Shown here: positions 1-5,704 of the stretch, piece after piece
Layout of the letters: each line of letters starts with the position of its first letter
How positions within the stretch are numbered: position 1 is the first letter of the stretch
Origin: an uncultured Roseburia sp.
GTDB lineage: Bacteria > Bacillota > Clostridia > Lachnospirales > Lachnospiraceae
Assembly (NCBI GenBank): GCA_945928585.1
Contig: CAMENQ010000166.1
Span: 1-5,704, forward strand
DNA length: 5,704 bases
Direction of reading: 5' to 3'
Notes under the pieces: model-generated
The model's input: the letters and a program-made list of their open reading frames with translations, nothing else
The model's database searches: none
Told to the model about the DNA's origin: nothing
Made by a program: the position numbers and the translations under genes

Positions 1-270
1 TACAGTATTATTGAAATATCAGCCATGACAGGTGTGAGTAAAAAACGTATTGATATGTTTGTCAAGGAGGGGAAATTTACGACTGTTGACAGACAGAGAG
101 AATGTATTATATGTCATCAGCCAATAGATTCAGGTGTATACTGTAAAAAATGTGCGCTTATGCAAATAGACAATTCAATAGAGGAAAGCAGGGCACAGAG
201 AAAAATGATGTCAGGAACCATGAAAAACGATGATATGAAAGGTTTAATGCGTCATGGAAGAAAAGTTTAG
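1..270 (+). CDS. YvyF-like (flagellar-operon type) HTH/zinc-knuckle protein, C-terminal part
   Basis: The reading frame is open from the first base, so the true start lies upstream; an internal ATG at 25 sits in the middle of the helix-turn-helix and is unlikely to be the start. The visible 89 residues begin with a MerR-like helix-turn-helix (ISAMTGVSKKRI followed by MFVKEGKF), then a zinc knuckle CxxC-x9-CxxC (Cys27, 30, 40 and 43 counted from the ATG at 25), then a polar, basic tail. This order, 'HTH ending in F-[IV]-[RK]-E-G, then a four-Cys ribbon', is what I know from the YvyF/TIGR03826 flagellar-operon family, which in Bacillus sits between comF genes and flgM. No flagellar gene follows here, so a flagellar role is not supported by this side of the context. 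It could equally be a small MerR-like regulator. Its end overlaps the VanZ-like gene by 17 nt, suggesting translational coupling. Family call moderate, function unknown. Confidence 0.6.
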   Translation, partial: YSIIEISAMTGVSKKRIDMFVKEGKFTTVDRQRECIICHQPIDSGVYCKKCALMQIDNSIEESRAQRKMMSGTMKNDDMKGLMRHGRKV

Positions 271-820
271 CAAAAGAAATATAAGAAAAGGGATGATATT
301 TTTACTGCTGTCTGTATTATGGATGGCAGTAATATTCATATTTTCATCACAAACGGGCGATGAGTCCGGAGAACAAAGTGATTTTCTGGCGTCGCTGGTA
401 TGTAAGCTGATACCGGTTGAATTGTCGGCAAACGGATTAAATAATCTTACATTTTTTATAAGGAAGCTGGCACATTTTACAGAATATGCCATTCTTGGAA
501 TACTGTATTACGAAATGATTTACAGCTTTAGCGAAAATAATAGTGACAGGAAACAGCAAAAAGATGAAATGCAGGATATAAACAAGGCAGAACATAAAAA
601 TAAACACACATCAAAAATAATGGTAGCAATAGTCATTGTGATGTGTATGTTGTATGCTTTATCGGATGAATTTCATCAGACCTTTACTGCCGGAAGAAGT
701 CCTTCCATAAGAGATGTGTGTATAGATACATGCGGAGGTGCTGCAGGCTGTATGATAACATGGTTTATAATACATAAAAAAAGAAAAAACAGGCTGTATA
801 GTAAAAAAAATGACAGATAA
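254..820 (+). CDS. VanZ-like family membrane protein
   Basis: A 188-residue integral membrane protein. A first hydrophobic segment lies at about residues 14-31 and ends in the typical FSSQ (30-33) followed by an Asp/Glu/Ser-rich stretch. The family hallmark RKLAHFTEYAILG is at 70-82 and leads into the second membrane segment. A third segment (about 122-136) runs into YALSDEFHQTF (134-144), AGR (146-148) and SxxDVxID (151-158), then a Gly/Ala-rich last helix (about 160-174) and a basic tail. These acidic and His residues are the conserved VanZ core. VanZ of enterococci gives low-level teicoplanin resistance; most chromosomal relatives have no known role, so resistance should not be assumed. 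A hydrophilic, Lys/Glu/Gln-rich loop (about 93-121) between segments two and three looks long for the family. The start overlaps the preceding gene by 17 nt, with AAAGG at 238-242 as a possible ribosome site, which fits coupled translation. Confidence 0.88.
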   Translation: MEEKFSKRNIRKGMIFLLLSVLWMAVIFIFSSQTGDESGEQSDFLASLVCKLIPVELSANGLNNLTFFIRKLAHFTEYAILGILYYEMIYSFSENNSDRKQQKDEMQDINKAEHKNKHTSKIMVAIVIVMCMLYALSDEFHQTFTAGRSPSIRDVCIDTCGGAAGCMITWFIIHKKRKNRLYSKKNDR

Positions 821-895
821 ACAGCAGGTCGTCCCGTCGCATAAAACGCTCCGAAACGGAGATTAAAATATTGTAACAGAAGTGAGGAAATAAAT
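821..895. other. Intergenic gap with GC-rich patch and small hairpin
   Basis: A 75-nt gap between the VanZ-like gene and the aminotransferase. Positions 824-840 are 13/17 G+C, which stands out against the AT-rich surroundings. A perfect 5-bp hairpin follows (CTCCG 849-853, loop AAA, CGGAG 857-861). The next bases are A/T-rich but not a T-run, so I do not call it an intrinsic terminator. No convincing -35/-10 pair is visible. Short blocks here (AGCAGGT 823-829, TCGCA 837-841, GGAGATTAA 858-866) recur in the same order in the gap before the HelD-like gene. Confidence 0.5.
882..887 (+). promoter_or_regulatory. Ribosome binding site of the aminotransferase
   Basis: GTGAGG lies 8 nt before the ATG at 896. 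It supports that start over the in-frame ATG five codons later (911), which has only an A-run in front of it. Confidence 0.7.
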
Positions 896-2089
896 ATGAT
901 AGCAAAAAAAATGACAGGTTTTGTGGAAAACAATTCAGCCATAAGAGAGATGTTTGAAGAGGGAAAAAGACTGGCAAAGGAGTTTGGAGCAGAAAACGTA
1001 TATGATTTCAGCCTTGGAAATCCAAATGTTCCTGCACCAAAGGCAGTTGATGATGCCATAAGGGATATTCTTGATAATGAAGAAACAACTTTTGTTCATG
1101 GATATATGAGCAATGCAGGTTATGAGGATGTACGAAATGATATAGCAGCTTCCCTTAACAGACGTTTCAAAACAGATTTTTCAGAAAAGAACATAATTAT
1201 GACAGTGGGGGCAGCAGGAGGTTTAAATGTTATATTCAGGGCACTTCTTGATGCAGGAGATGAGGTTATTACATTTGCACCATATTTTCTTGAATACAGG
1301 GCATATGTAAGCAATTATGACGGAGTGCTTGTAGAGGTAGCACCGAATAAGCCGTCATTTATGCCAAATCTTTCTGAGTTTGAAAAAAAACTTACGCCTA
1401 AGACAAAATGCGTCCTTATAAATAATCCAAACAATCCTACGGGTATCGTTTATTCAGAGGATATTATAAAGGATATGGTATCTGTTATAGAAAGAAAAAG
1501 CAAAGAATTTGGAACAGATATTTATCTTATCTCAGACGAGCCATACAGAGAACTGGCTTATGATGGCGTTAAAGTGCCATATCTTCCTCATTATTATGAT
1601 AATACTATAGTAGGTTATTCCTTCAGCAAGTCATTATCACTTCCGGGGGAGAGAATAGGCTATCTGACTATACCGGATAAAATGAAGGATTTTGAAACGG
1701 TAGTATCAGCACTTACCATAGCTAACCGTATTTTAGGGTATGTAAACGCACCTTCACTTATGCAGAGGGCAGTTGCAAAAGCAATAGATTCAAAGACGGA
1801 TGTGGCGTATTATGACAGAAACAGAAAGCTTTTAAGGGACACCTTAAAGGATATAGGCTTTGAGTTTACAGAGCCAAAAGGAGCTTTTTATCTGTTTGTT
1901 AAATCACCTGTTCCGGATGAGAAAGTGTTCTGCAGTATGGCAAAGGAGGAGCATATTATTATTGTGCCGGGTTCGTCCTTTGCGTGTCCGGGATATGTAA
2001 GACTGGCATACTGTGTATCATATGAAACCATAGAAAGGTCAATACCTGCATGGAAGCGTCTTATGGACAGGATAAAGGAAGGAGCATAA
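896..2089 (+). CDS. PLP-dependent class I/II aminotransferase (fold type I), substrate unknown
   Basis: A 397-residue cytosolic enzyme of the aspartate-aminotransferase fold (COG0436-like), full length for the family. Visible active-site features in order: N-terminal FSLGNPNVPAP, the glycine-rich GAAGG cofactor-phosphate loop, NNPNNPTG at 176-183 (Asn180 contacts the PLP ring oxygen), SDEPY at 213-217 (Asp214 pairs with the ring nitrogen, Tyr217 with the 3'-OH), SFSKS with the Schiff-base Lys245, PGERIGY with the phosphate-binding Arg, and YVRLAY with Arg369, which binds the substrate alpha-carboxylate. These residues show transamination between an amino acid and a 2-oxo acid, but do not settle the substrate; aspartate, alanine or aromatic amino acids are all possible. 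The opening with an ENNSAIREMFEEG stretch resembles aminotransferases I recall from clostridia annotated only generically. hisC begins 2 nt after the stop, so the two are probably co-transcribed. Confidence 0.92.
   Translation: MIAKKMTGFVENNSAIREMFEEGKRLAKEFGAENVYDFSLGNPNVPAPKAVDDAIRDILDNEETTFVHGYMSNAGYEDVRNDIAASLNRRFKTDFSEKNIIMTVGAAGGLNVIFRALLDAGDEVITFAPYFLEYRAYVSNYDGVLVEVAPNKPSFMPNLSEFEKKLTPKTKCVLINNPNNPTGIVYSEDIIKDMVSVIERKSKEFGTDIYLISDEPYRELAYDGVKVPYLPHYYDNTIVGYSFSKSLSLPGERIGYLTIPDKMKDFETVVSALTIANRILGYVNAPSLMQRAVAKAIDSKTDVAYYDRNRKLLRDTLKDIGFEFTEPKGAFYLFVKSPVPDEKVFCSMAKEEHIIIVPGSSFACPGYVRLAYCVSYETIERSIPAWKRLMDRIKEGA
2077..2084 (+). promoter_or_regulatory. Ribosome binding site that fixes the hisC start
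   Basis: GGAAGGAG ends 7 nt before the ATG at 2092 and lies inside the last codons of the upstream aminotransferase. It argues against the longer in-frame start at 2050, which would put 14 extra residues in front and overlap the upstream gene by 40 nt. Confidence 0.8.
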
Positions 2090-2091
2090 AA

Positions 2092-3156
2092 ATGAAGGCA
2101 TGGGAAAAAAATATTAGAAAAGTAGAACCGTATGTGGCAGGAGAACAGCCGAACAATAAGGATATGATAAAGCTTAATACAAACGAGTGTCCATATCCTC
2201 CGTCACCTAAGGTGACAGAGATAATAAAACAAATAGAAAACAATACAGATATGTTCAGACTGTATCCAGATAAGACTATGGGACCGCTTATAAAAGCATT
2301 GGCAGAATTTTATGATGTAGATGAGGATATGGTATTTGCAGGTGTAGGATCTGATGATGTTATAGCAAACTGTTTCCTTACATTTTTTAATTCAGATAAG
2401 CCTGTTTTATTCCCAAGGATAACATATTCATTTTATCCTGTGTGGGCAGACCTTTACAATATACCATACGAAACACCTTCTCTTAAAGAAGATTTTACCA
2501 TAGACATAAATGACTATATGAAGGAAAACGGAGGTATTATAATACCGAATCCAAATGCGCCTACATCAGTATATATGGGACTTTCACAGGTGGAGGAAAT
2601 AGTGAAAAATAATCCGGCCTCAGTAGTAATAATAGATGAGGCATATATTGACTTTGGTGGAGAAAGTGCCATAAAACTTACAAAAAAATATGACAATCTG
2701 TTGGTTGTCCAGACTTTCAGCAAATCACGTTCAATGGCAGGTATGCGTATAGGCTATGCTATAGGATGTAAGGAACTTATATCAGCACTTAATGATGTAA
2801 AAAATTCAATAAATTCCTACACATTAAATTATGTGTCCATACTTGCGGGAGAAGCTGCCGTAAGGGATAGGGAATATTTTGACAAAACAAGAAATAAGGT
2901 AATTACCACCAGGGAAAATGCCAAGAAAAGACTTGAAGAGCTTGGATTTACATTCCCTGACTCAAAAGCAAATTTCATATTTGCAACACATAAGGATTAT
3001 AATATTACTGAAATGTTTGAATACCTCAGGGATAATAATATTTTTGTGAGACATTGGAATGACCCTCTCATAAAAGATTATCTTAGAATAACCATAGGAA
3101 CGGATGAGGAAATGGAAAAGCTGTTTGAAAAGATGGAAGAATTTATGGAAAGTTGA
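2092..3156 (+). CDS. hisC: Histidinol-phosphate aminotransferase (EC 2.6.1.9)
   Basis: A 354-residue fold-type I PLP enzyme of the usual HisC length. It would convert imidazole-acetol phosphate plus glutamate to histidinol phosphate in histidine synthesis. HisC-like features in order: KLNTNECPYPPSP near residues 27-39, FRLYPD, AGVGSDDVI (phosphate loop), TYSFYPVWA, NPNAPTS at 153-159, IDEAYIDF with Asp182 and Tyr185, TFSKSRSMAGMRIGY with Schiff-base Lys211 and Arg219, and LRITIG with carboxylate-binding Arg332. The start at 2092 is chosen because of the strong ribosome site just upstream and because MKAWEKNIRKVEPY is a natural HisC beginning. The usual NPNNPTG is NPNAPTS here, changing the Asn that contacts PLP and the Gly. 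No other his gene is in the window; a stand-alone hisC-like gene could also serve aromatic amino acids, since HisC relatives overlap in substrate. It follows another aminotransferase after 2 nt, and the transporter gene begins 14 nt after its stop. Confidence 0.88.
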   Translation: MKAWEKNIRKVEPYVAGEQPNNKDMIKLNTNECPYPPSPKVTEIIKQIENNTDMFRLYPDKTMGPLIKALAEFYDVDEDMVFAGVGSDDVIANCFLTFFNSDKPVLFPRITYSFYPVWADLYNIPYETPSLKEDFTIDINDYMKENGGIIIPNPNAPTSVYMGLSQVEEIVKNNPASVVIIDEAYIDFGGESAIKLTKKYDNLLVVQTFSKSRSMAGMRIGYAIGCKELISALNDVKNSINSYTLNYVSILAGEAAVRDREYFDKTRNKVITTRENAKKRLEELGFTFPDSKANFIFATHKDYNITEMFEYLRDNNIFVRHWNDPLIKDYLRITIGTDEEMEKLFEKMEEFMES

Positions 3157-3161
3157 AAGGA
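3155..3161 (+). promoter_or_regulatory. Ribosome binding site favouring the ATG start of the DUF368/PopT gene
   Basis: GAAAGGA overlaps the hisC stop codon and ends 9 nt before the ATG at 3171. The alternative TTG start at 3153, overlapping the hisC TGA, has only GGAAAG directly against it with no spacing, so the ATG is preferred. Confidence 0.6.
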
Positions 3162-3170
3162 TATAAAAGT

Positions 3171-4064
3171 ATGATTTTACGAGTTTTAGGCGGATTTTTG
3201 ATGGCGCTGGCTGACAGTGTGCCGGGAGTATCAGGCGGAACCATTGCATTTTTAATGGGTATATATGATGAATTTATTACATCATTAAATAACATAGTAT
3301 CTAAGGATAAGGAAAAAAGAACTGCAGCCATAAAGTTTCTTATAAAGCTTGGCTTAGGCTGGGTAGTAGGTATGGCATCAGCTTCTCTTGTCATAAAGGC
3401 TGTATTTGAAAAAAATATATATGAAATCAGCTCTATGTTTATAGGATTTATAATTGTTGCCATGCCAATGATTATAATAGAGGAGAAAAAAGAGTTTATC
3501 GGAAAGTATAAGAATATTATATTTTCAATACTTGGAGCAGCACTTGTTGCAGTAATTACATATCTGTCAGGTCATATATCAGGTGATGGAGCAGATTTGG
3601 CATGGGGAGAGCTTTCTTTTGGCACAGGAATACTTTTATTTATATGTGCCATGTGTGCCATTTCAGCTATGGTTCTTCCGGGTATTTCCGGTTCAACACT
3701 GATGCTTGTATTTGGGTTATATCAGGCTATTATGACAGCTATTTCAGGAACGGTAAAGCTTCAGTTTGAATATGTTCCAGCACTTATTATATTTGCACTT
3801 GGATGTGTGACAGGTATATGCTCGGTGGTTAAAGGGCTTAAGTATCTTTTGTCAAAGCACCGTTCGGCTATGATGTATTTTATTATAGGTATGATGATTG
3901 GCTCGTTATACGCTATTGTTATGGGACCTACGAGTCTTAAGGACAATCCAAGGGAGGCTTTAAGCTTTGATACATTCAGTATCCTTTTCTTTGTAATAGG
4001 CTGTGCTGTTATAGTGGGACTGCAGTTTTTAAAGGCAGTACTTAATAAAAAGGAGCAGGCTTAG
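3171..4064 (+). CDS. popT: DUF368 family polyprenyl-phosphate transporter (PopT-like)
   Basis: A 297-residue polytopic membrane protein. Near the N-terminus it carries ADSVPGVSGGT (residues 14-24) followed by IAFLMGIYDEFI. A second, related motif VLPGISGST (168-176) is followed by LMLVFGLYQAI. The two copies reflect the internal duplication that defines DUF368. Several strongly hydrophobic segments alternate with short charged loops, and the protein ends in a Lys-rich tail. DUF368 proteins (PopT) are reported to flip undecaprenyl phosphate back across the membrane, recycling the carrier for peptidoglycan and other wall polymers; that role is taken from family knowledge. The start is ambiguous: TTG at 3153 would add six residues (MKGYKS) and overlap the hisC stop, but the ATG at 3171 has the better spaced ribosome site. 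It is probably in one transcript with hisC and the upstream aminotransferase, though no metabolic link is evident. Confidence 0.88.
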   Translation: MILRVLGGFLMALADSVPGVSGGTIAFLMGIYDEFITSLNNIVSKDKEKRTAAIKFLIKLGLGWVVGMASASLVIKAVFEKNIYEISSMFIGFIIVAMPMIIIEEKKEFIGKYKNIIFSILGAALVAVITYLSGHISGDGADLAWGELSFGTGILLFICAMCAISAMVLPGISGSTLMLVFGLYQAIMTAISGTVKLQFEYVPALIIFALGCVTGICSVVKGLKYLLSKHRSAMMYFIIGMMIGSLYAIVMGPTSLKDNPREALSFDTFSILFFVIGCAVIVGLQFLKAVLNKKEQA

Positions 4065-4168
4065 AAAGCAGGTTCATAATTTCGCACAGCTATTTGTGTC
4101 GGAGCGTCACAAAGTAGCTATGATGGCAGACGCAAATTTGAGATAAACGATTAGGAATGGAGATTAAT
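4065..4168. other. Intergenic region with a long imperfect stem-loop (possible structured RNA or dispersed palindromic repeat)
   Basis: A 104-nt gap. The inner hairpin pairs AGCTA+TTTGTG (4088-4098) with CACAAA+TAGCT (4108-4113 and 4115-4119), leaving one unpaired G at 4114: 11 base pairs. The 9-nt loop TCGGAGCGT (4099-4107) can itself pair CG with CG around GAG. An outer stem pairs AATTT and GC (4078-4082, 4084-4085) with GCAAATT (4132-4138), with C4083 bulged. No T-run follows the structure, so a classic terminator is unlikely. TATGAT at 4119-4124 resembles a -10 box but has no good -35 partner. I do not recognise a known riboswitch or T-box. The closing part of the gap carries the ribosome site of the next gene. 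Confidence 0.6.
4159..4162 (+). promoter_or_regulatory. Ribosome binding site of the HelD-like gene
   Basis: GGAG lies 6 nt before the ATG at 4169, with an additional AGGA just upstream. It supports this start for a gene that extends beyond the window. Confidence 0.75.
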
Positions 4169-5704
4169 ATGGAAATAAGGGAACAGGACAGACAGGCAGA
4201 AGAAAAATACTTACAAAAAGTTCTTGAAAAGCTTCGCATAAAAATCGGAGAGATAGATAAAAATATCGAAAATATAGATGATGAAATACAAAAGATGGAT
4301 GAGTACTACTGGGAAAATTATAATGAATTTGACGAGTATGGCTATGAAAATTATGATAACAGCCAGAACAGGCAGATAAAGGTAAATGAAAATGATGCAA
4401 AGGAAAAGGAAAAAAACAGGTATCTTAAGATGCTTGACTCACCATATTTTGCAAGGATAGATTTTATTTATGAGGGAGAGGAAGAGCCGGAAAGCTACTA
4501 TATAGGTATTGGAAGCTTTTCGGAGCGGGCATCGAGTATACCTCTTGTGTTTGACTGGAGGGCGCCTGTATCAAGTCTGTTTTATGATTATGATAAGGGA
4601 GAAGCATCTTTTACGGCACCTGCAGGGGAGATGAAGGGAGAGATAAGCTGTAAACGCCAGTATAAAATAAAGGGTGGAAAGCTTAAGTATTTTTTTGAAA
4701 GTGACATTAATATAGATGATGATGTTTTAAAGAAAGAGCTTTCAATGAATGGAAGTGACAGACTGAAAAGCATAGTCACCACAATACAGAAGGAACAAAA
4801 TAAAATAATACGTGACAAGTCTAGCAGGATACTTGTTGTACAGGGAACGGCAGGCTCAGGAAAGACATCCATTGCCCTTCACAGGGTAGCATATCTTTTA
4901 TATAACAGCAGAGGTATGCTTAAGGCAAATAATGTTCTTATATTGTCGCCAAATAATGTTTTTGCAGATTATATATCACATATTCTCCCTGAACTTAACG
5001 AAGAAAATATAAGCGAAATGGAGTTTGACTATTTTGCATCAAAGGAGCTTTCGGCTACAGGCAGATGTCAGGACAGATATGACCAGATAGAGGAGGTCAT
5101 TGAAAAGGGCTTTGGAAAATATATGAATTACAAGCAGTCCAAAGAATTTACTGAGGAGATAAACGGATATGTTCTTGGACTTGAGGCAGACATTGTAAAC
5201 TTCCGCAATGTAAAGTTTAAAAAGCTGGAAAAAACCGGTGAAGAAATAGCAGTATTATTTTATGAAAAGTTTACTGAAATACCACTTTTAAAGCGTATGG
5301 AGGCAATAGCGGAATATGCCATGGATGAAGTGGAAACATTGACAAATACCGATTTTGATGAGATGGAGGCAGAAATCATAAAGGACAAGTTTAACAGACT
5401 TTATGAAACCTGCGACATAAAAAAAATATATGGTGAAATGCTGCTTGATTTTGGGATGGAATATGACTTTGAAAGTGATATAATAAAGTATGAAGATGTA
5501 TATCCTATGTTGTATTTAAAATACCAGCTATTTGGAACAAGGGCACATAGACCTGTTAAGCATCTTGTTATAGATGAAATGCAGGATTACACCTATATAC
5601 AATACGCCATTATTGAAAAGGTATTTAAGTGTCACATGACTATACTTGGAGACAGACATCAGACCATAGGTGAAGGACAAAACGATGCCATAAGCTTTAT
5701 AAGA
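4169..5704 (+). CDS. helD: HelD-type RNA polymerase-recycling ATPase (UvrD-like superfamily 1), N-terminal 512 residues, 3' end cut by window
   Basis: The frame is open to the last base. An N-terminal charged coiled-coil hairpin spans about residues 5-90, with a tip rich in Asp, Glu, Asn and Tyr at 44-63. Next comes DSPYFARIDF, then the HelD hallmark FDWRAPVSSLFYDYDKG (Asp129-Pro133 core), a Q-motif-like IQKEQNKIIR, and Walker A GTAGSGKT at 226-233 (Lys232) followed by SIALHR. LILSPNNVF resembles motif Ia. A long insert (about 270-460) precedes Walker B VIDEMQDY (Asp469, Glu470), and GDRHQTI (494-500) is motif III. B. subtilis HelD is about 770 residues, so roughly the last third is missing here. 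HelD proteins bind RNA polymerase, insert the N-terminal arm into the secondary channel and use ATP to release stalled polymerase from nucleic acid; some actinobacterial relatives (HelR) protect against rifampicin. A plain UvrD/Rep DNA helicase is less likely because of the N-terminal arm and DWRAP block. Confidence 0.88.
   Translation, partial: MEIREQDRQAEEKYLQKVLEKLRIKIGEIDKNIENIDDEIQKMDEYYWENYNEFDEYGYENYDNSQNRQIKVNENDAKEKEKNRYLKMLDSPYFARIDFIYEGEEEPESYYIGIGSFSERASSIPLVFDWRAPVSSLFYDYDKGEASFTAPAGEMKGEISCKRQYKIKGGKLKYFFESDINIDDDVLKKELSMNGSDRLKSIVTTIQKEQNKIIRDKSSRILVVQGTAGSGKTSIALHRVAYLLYNSRGMLKANNVLILSPNNVFADYISHILPELNEENISEMEFDYFASKELSATGRCQDRYDQIEEVIEKGFGKYMNYKQSKEFTEEINGYVLGLEADIVNFRNVKFKKLEKTGEEIAVLFYEKFTEIPLLKRMEAIAEYAMDEVETLTNTDFDEMEAEIIKDKFNRLYETCDIKKIYGEMLLDFGMEYDFESDIIKYEDVYPMLYLKYQLFGTRAHRPVKHLVIDEMQDYTYIQYAIIEKVFKCHMTILGDRHQTIGEGQNDAISFIR

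Noticed and set aside
766..771. Perfect TATAAT hexamer upstream of the aminotransferase
   Set aside because: It encodes part of the last VanZ-like membrane helix and has no recognisable -35 hexamer 16-18 nt upstream nor an extended -10 TG; chance occurrence is likely in this base composition.
849..861. CTCCG-AAA-CGGAG hairpin as an intrinsic terminator after the VanZ-like gene
   Set aside because: The stem is only 5 bp and is followed by mixed A/T rather than a T-run.
803..910. Two A8 runs (803-810 and 903-910) as possible programmed slippage sites
   Set aside because: Long A-runs are expected in Lys codons of this AT-rich genome, and the frames continue intact without a useful alternative product.
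676..1059. Minus-strand open frame opposite the VanZ end and aminotransferase start
   Set aside because: It overlaps two well supported genes, has low-complexity Phe/Leu/Ser-rich content typical of the antisense of AT-rich coding DNA, and matches no family I know.
2962..3463. Two overlapping minus-strand open frames opposite the hisC end and the PopT-like gene
   Set aside because: Their translations are antisense shadows of conserved coding sequence, with no supporting ribosome site or recognisable domain.
4119..4124. TATGAT as a -10 box for the HelD-like gene
   Set aside because: The nearest -35-like sequence (TTGTGT, 4094-4099) is weak and 19 nt away, and the hexamer overlaps the arm of the stem-loop.
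4588..4872. Minus-strand open frame inside the HelD-like gene
   Set aside because: It lies opposite the DWRAP to Walker A region, whose plus-strand translation is clearly conserved.

Overview
The window looks like a chromosomal stretch from a low-GC Clostridia, most likely a member of the Lachnospiraceae. This rests on the AT-rich sequence, very heavy use of ATA (Ile) and AGA (Arg) codons, purine-rich Shine-Dalgarno sites, and a gene set typical of anaerobic Firmicutes. Taxonomy is inferred from style and cannot be proved from the sequence alone. All six genes read on the plus strand and cover almost everything; the first and last run off the window edges. There is no tRNA, rRNA, CRISPR array, transposase or phage gene.

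Layout: (1) 1-270 is the C-terminal part of a small protein with a MerR-like helix-turn-helix and a four-cysteine zinc knuckle, resembling the YvyF-type 'flagellar operon' protein. (2) 254-820 is a VanZ-like membrane protein overlapping gene 1 by 17 nt. A 75-nt gap with a GC-rich patch and a small hairpin follows. (3) 896-2089 is a fold-type I PLP aminotransferase of unknown substrate. (4) 2092-3156 is histidinol-phosphate aminotransferase HisC, starting 2 nt after gene 3. (5) 3171-4064 is a DUF368/PopT-type polyprenyl-phosphate transporter, 14 nt after hisC. A 104-nt gap holds a long imperfect stem-loop. (6) 4169-5704 is the N-terminal 512 residues of a HelD-type, UvrD-like RNA polymerase-recycling ATPase, cut by the window end.

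Genes 1-2 look translationally coupled, and genes 3-5 form a tight unit that is probably co-transcribed. The two aminotransferases belong to amino-acid metabolism, while VanZ-like and PopT-like proteins act at the membrane; PopT recycles the lipid carrier for wall synthesis. HelD acts on stalled RNA polymerase. I see no single pathway linking all six, so this is mostly an ordinary housekeeping region. The least explained material is in the two intergenic gaps. They share short collinear blocks (AGCAGGT, TCGCA, GGAGATTAA) plus an inverted 9-mer, and may be a long and a short copy of one dispersed structured element. I found no convincing new multi-gene system.
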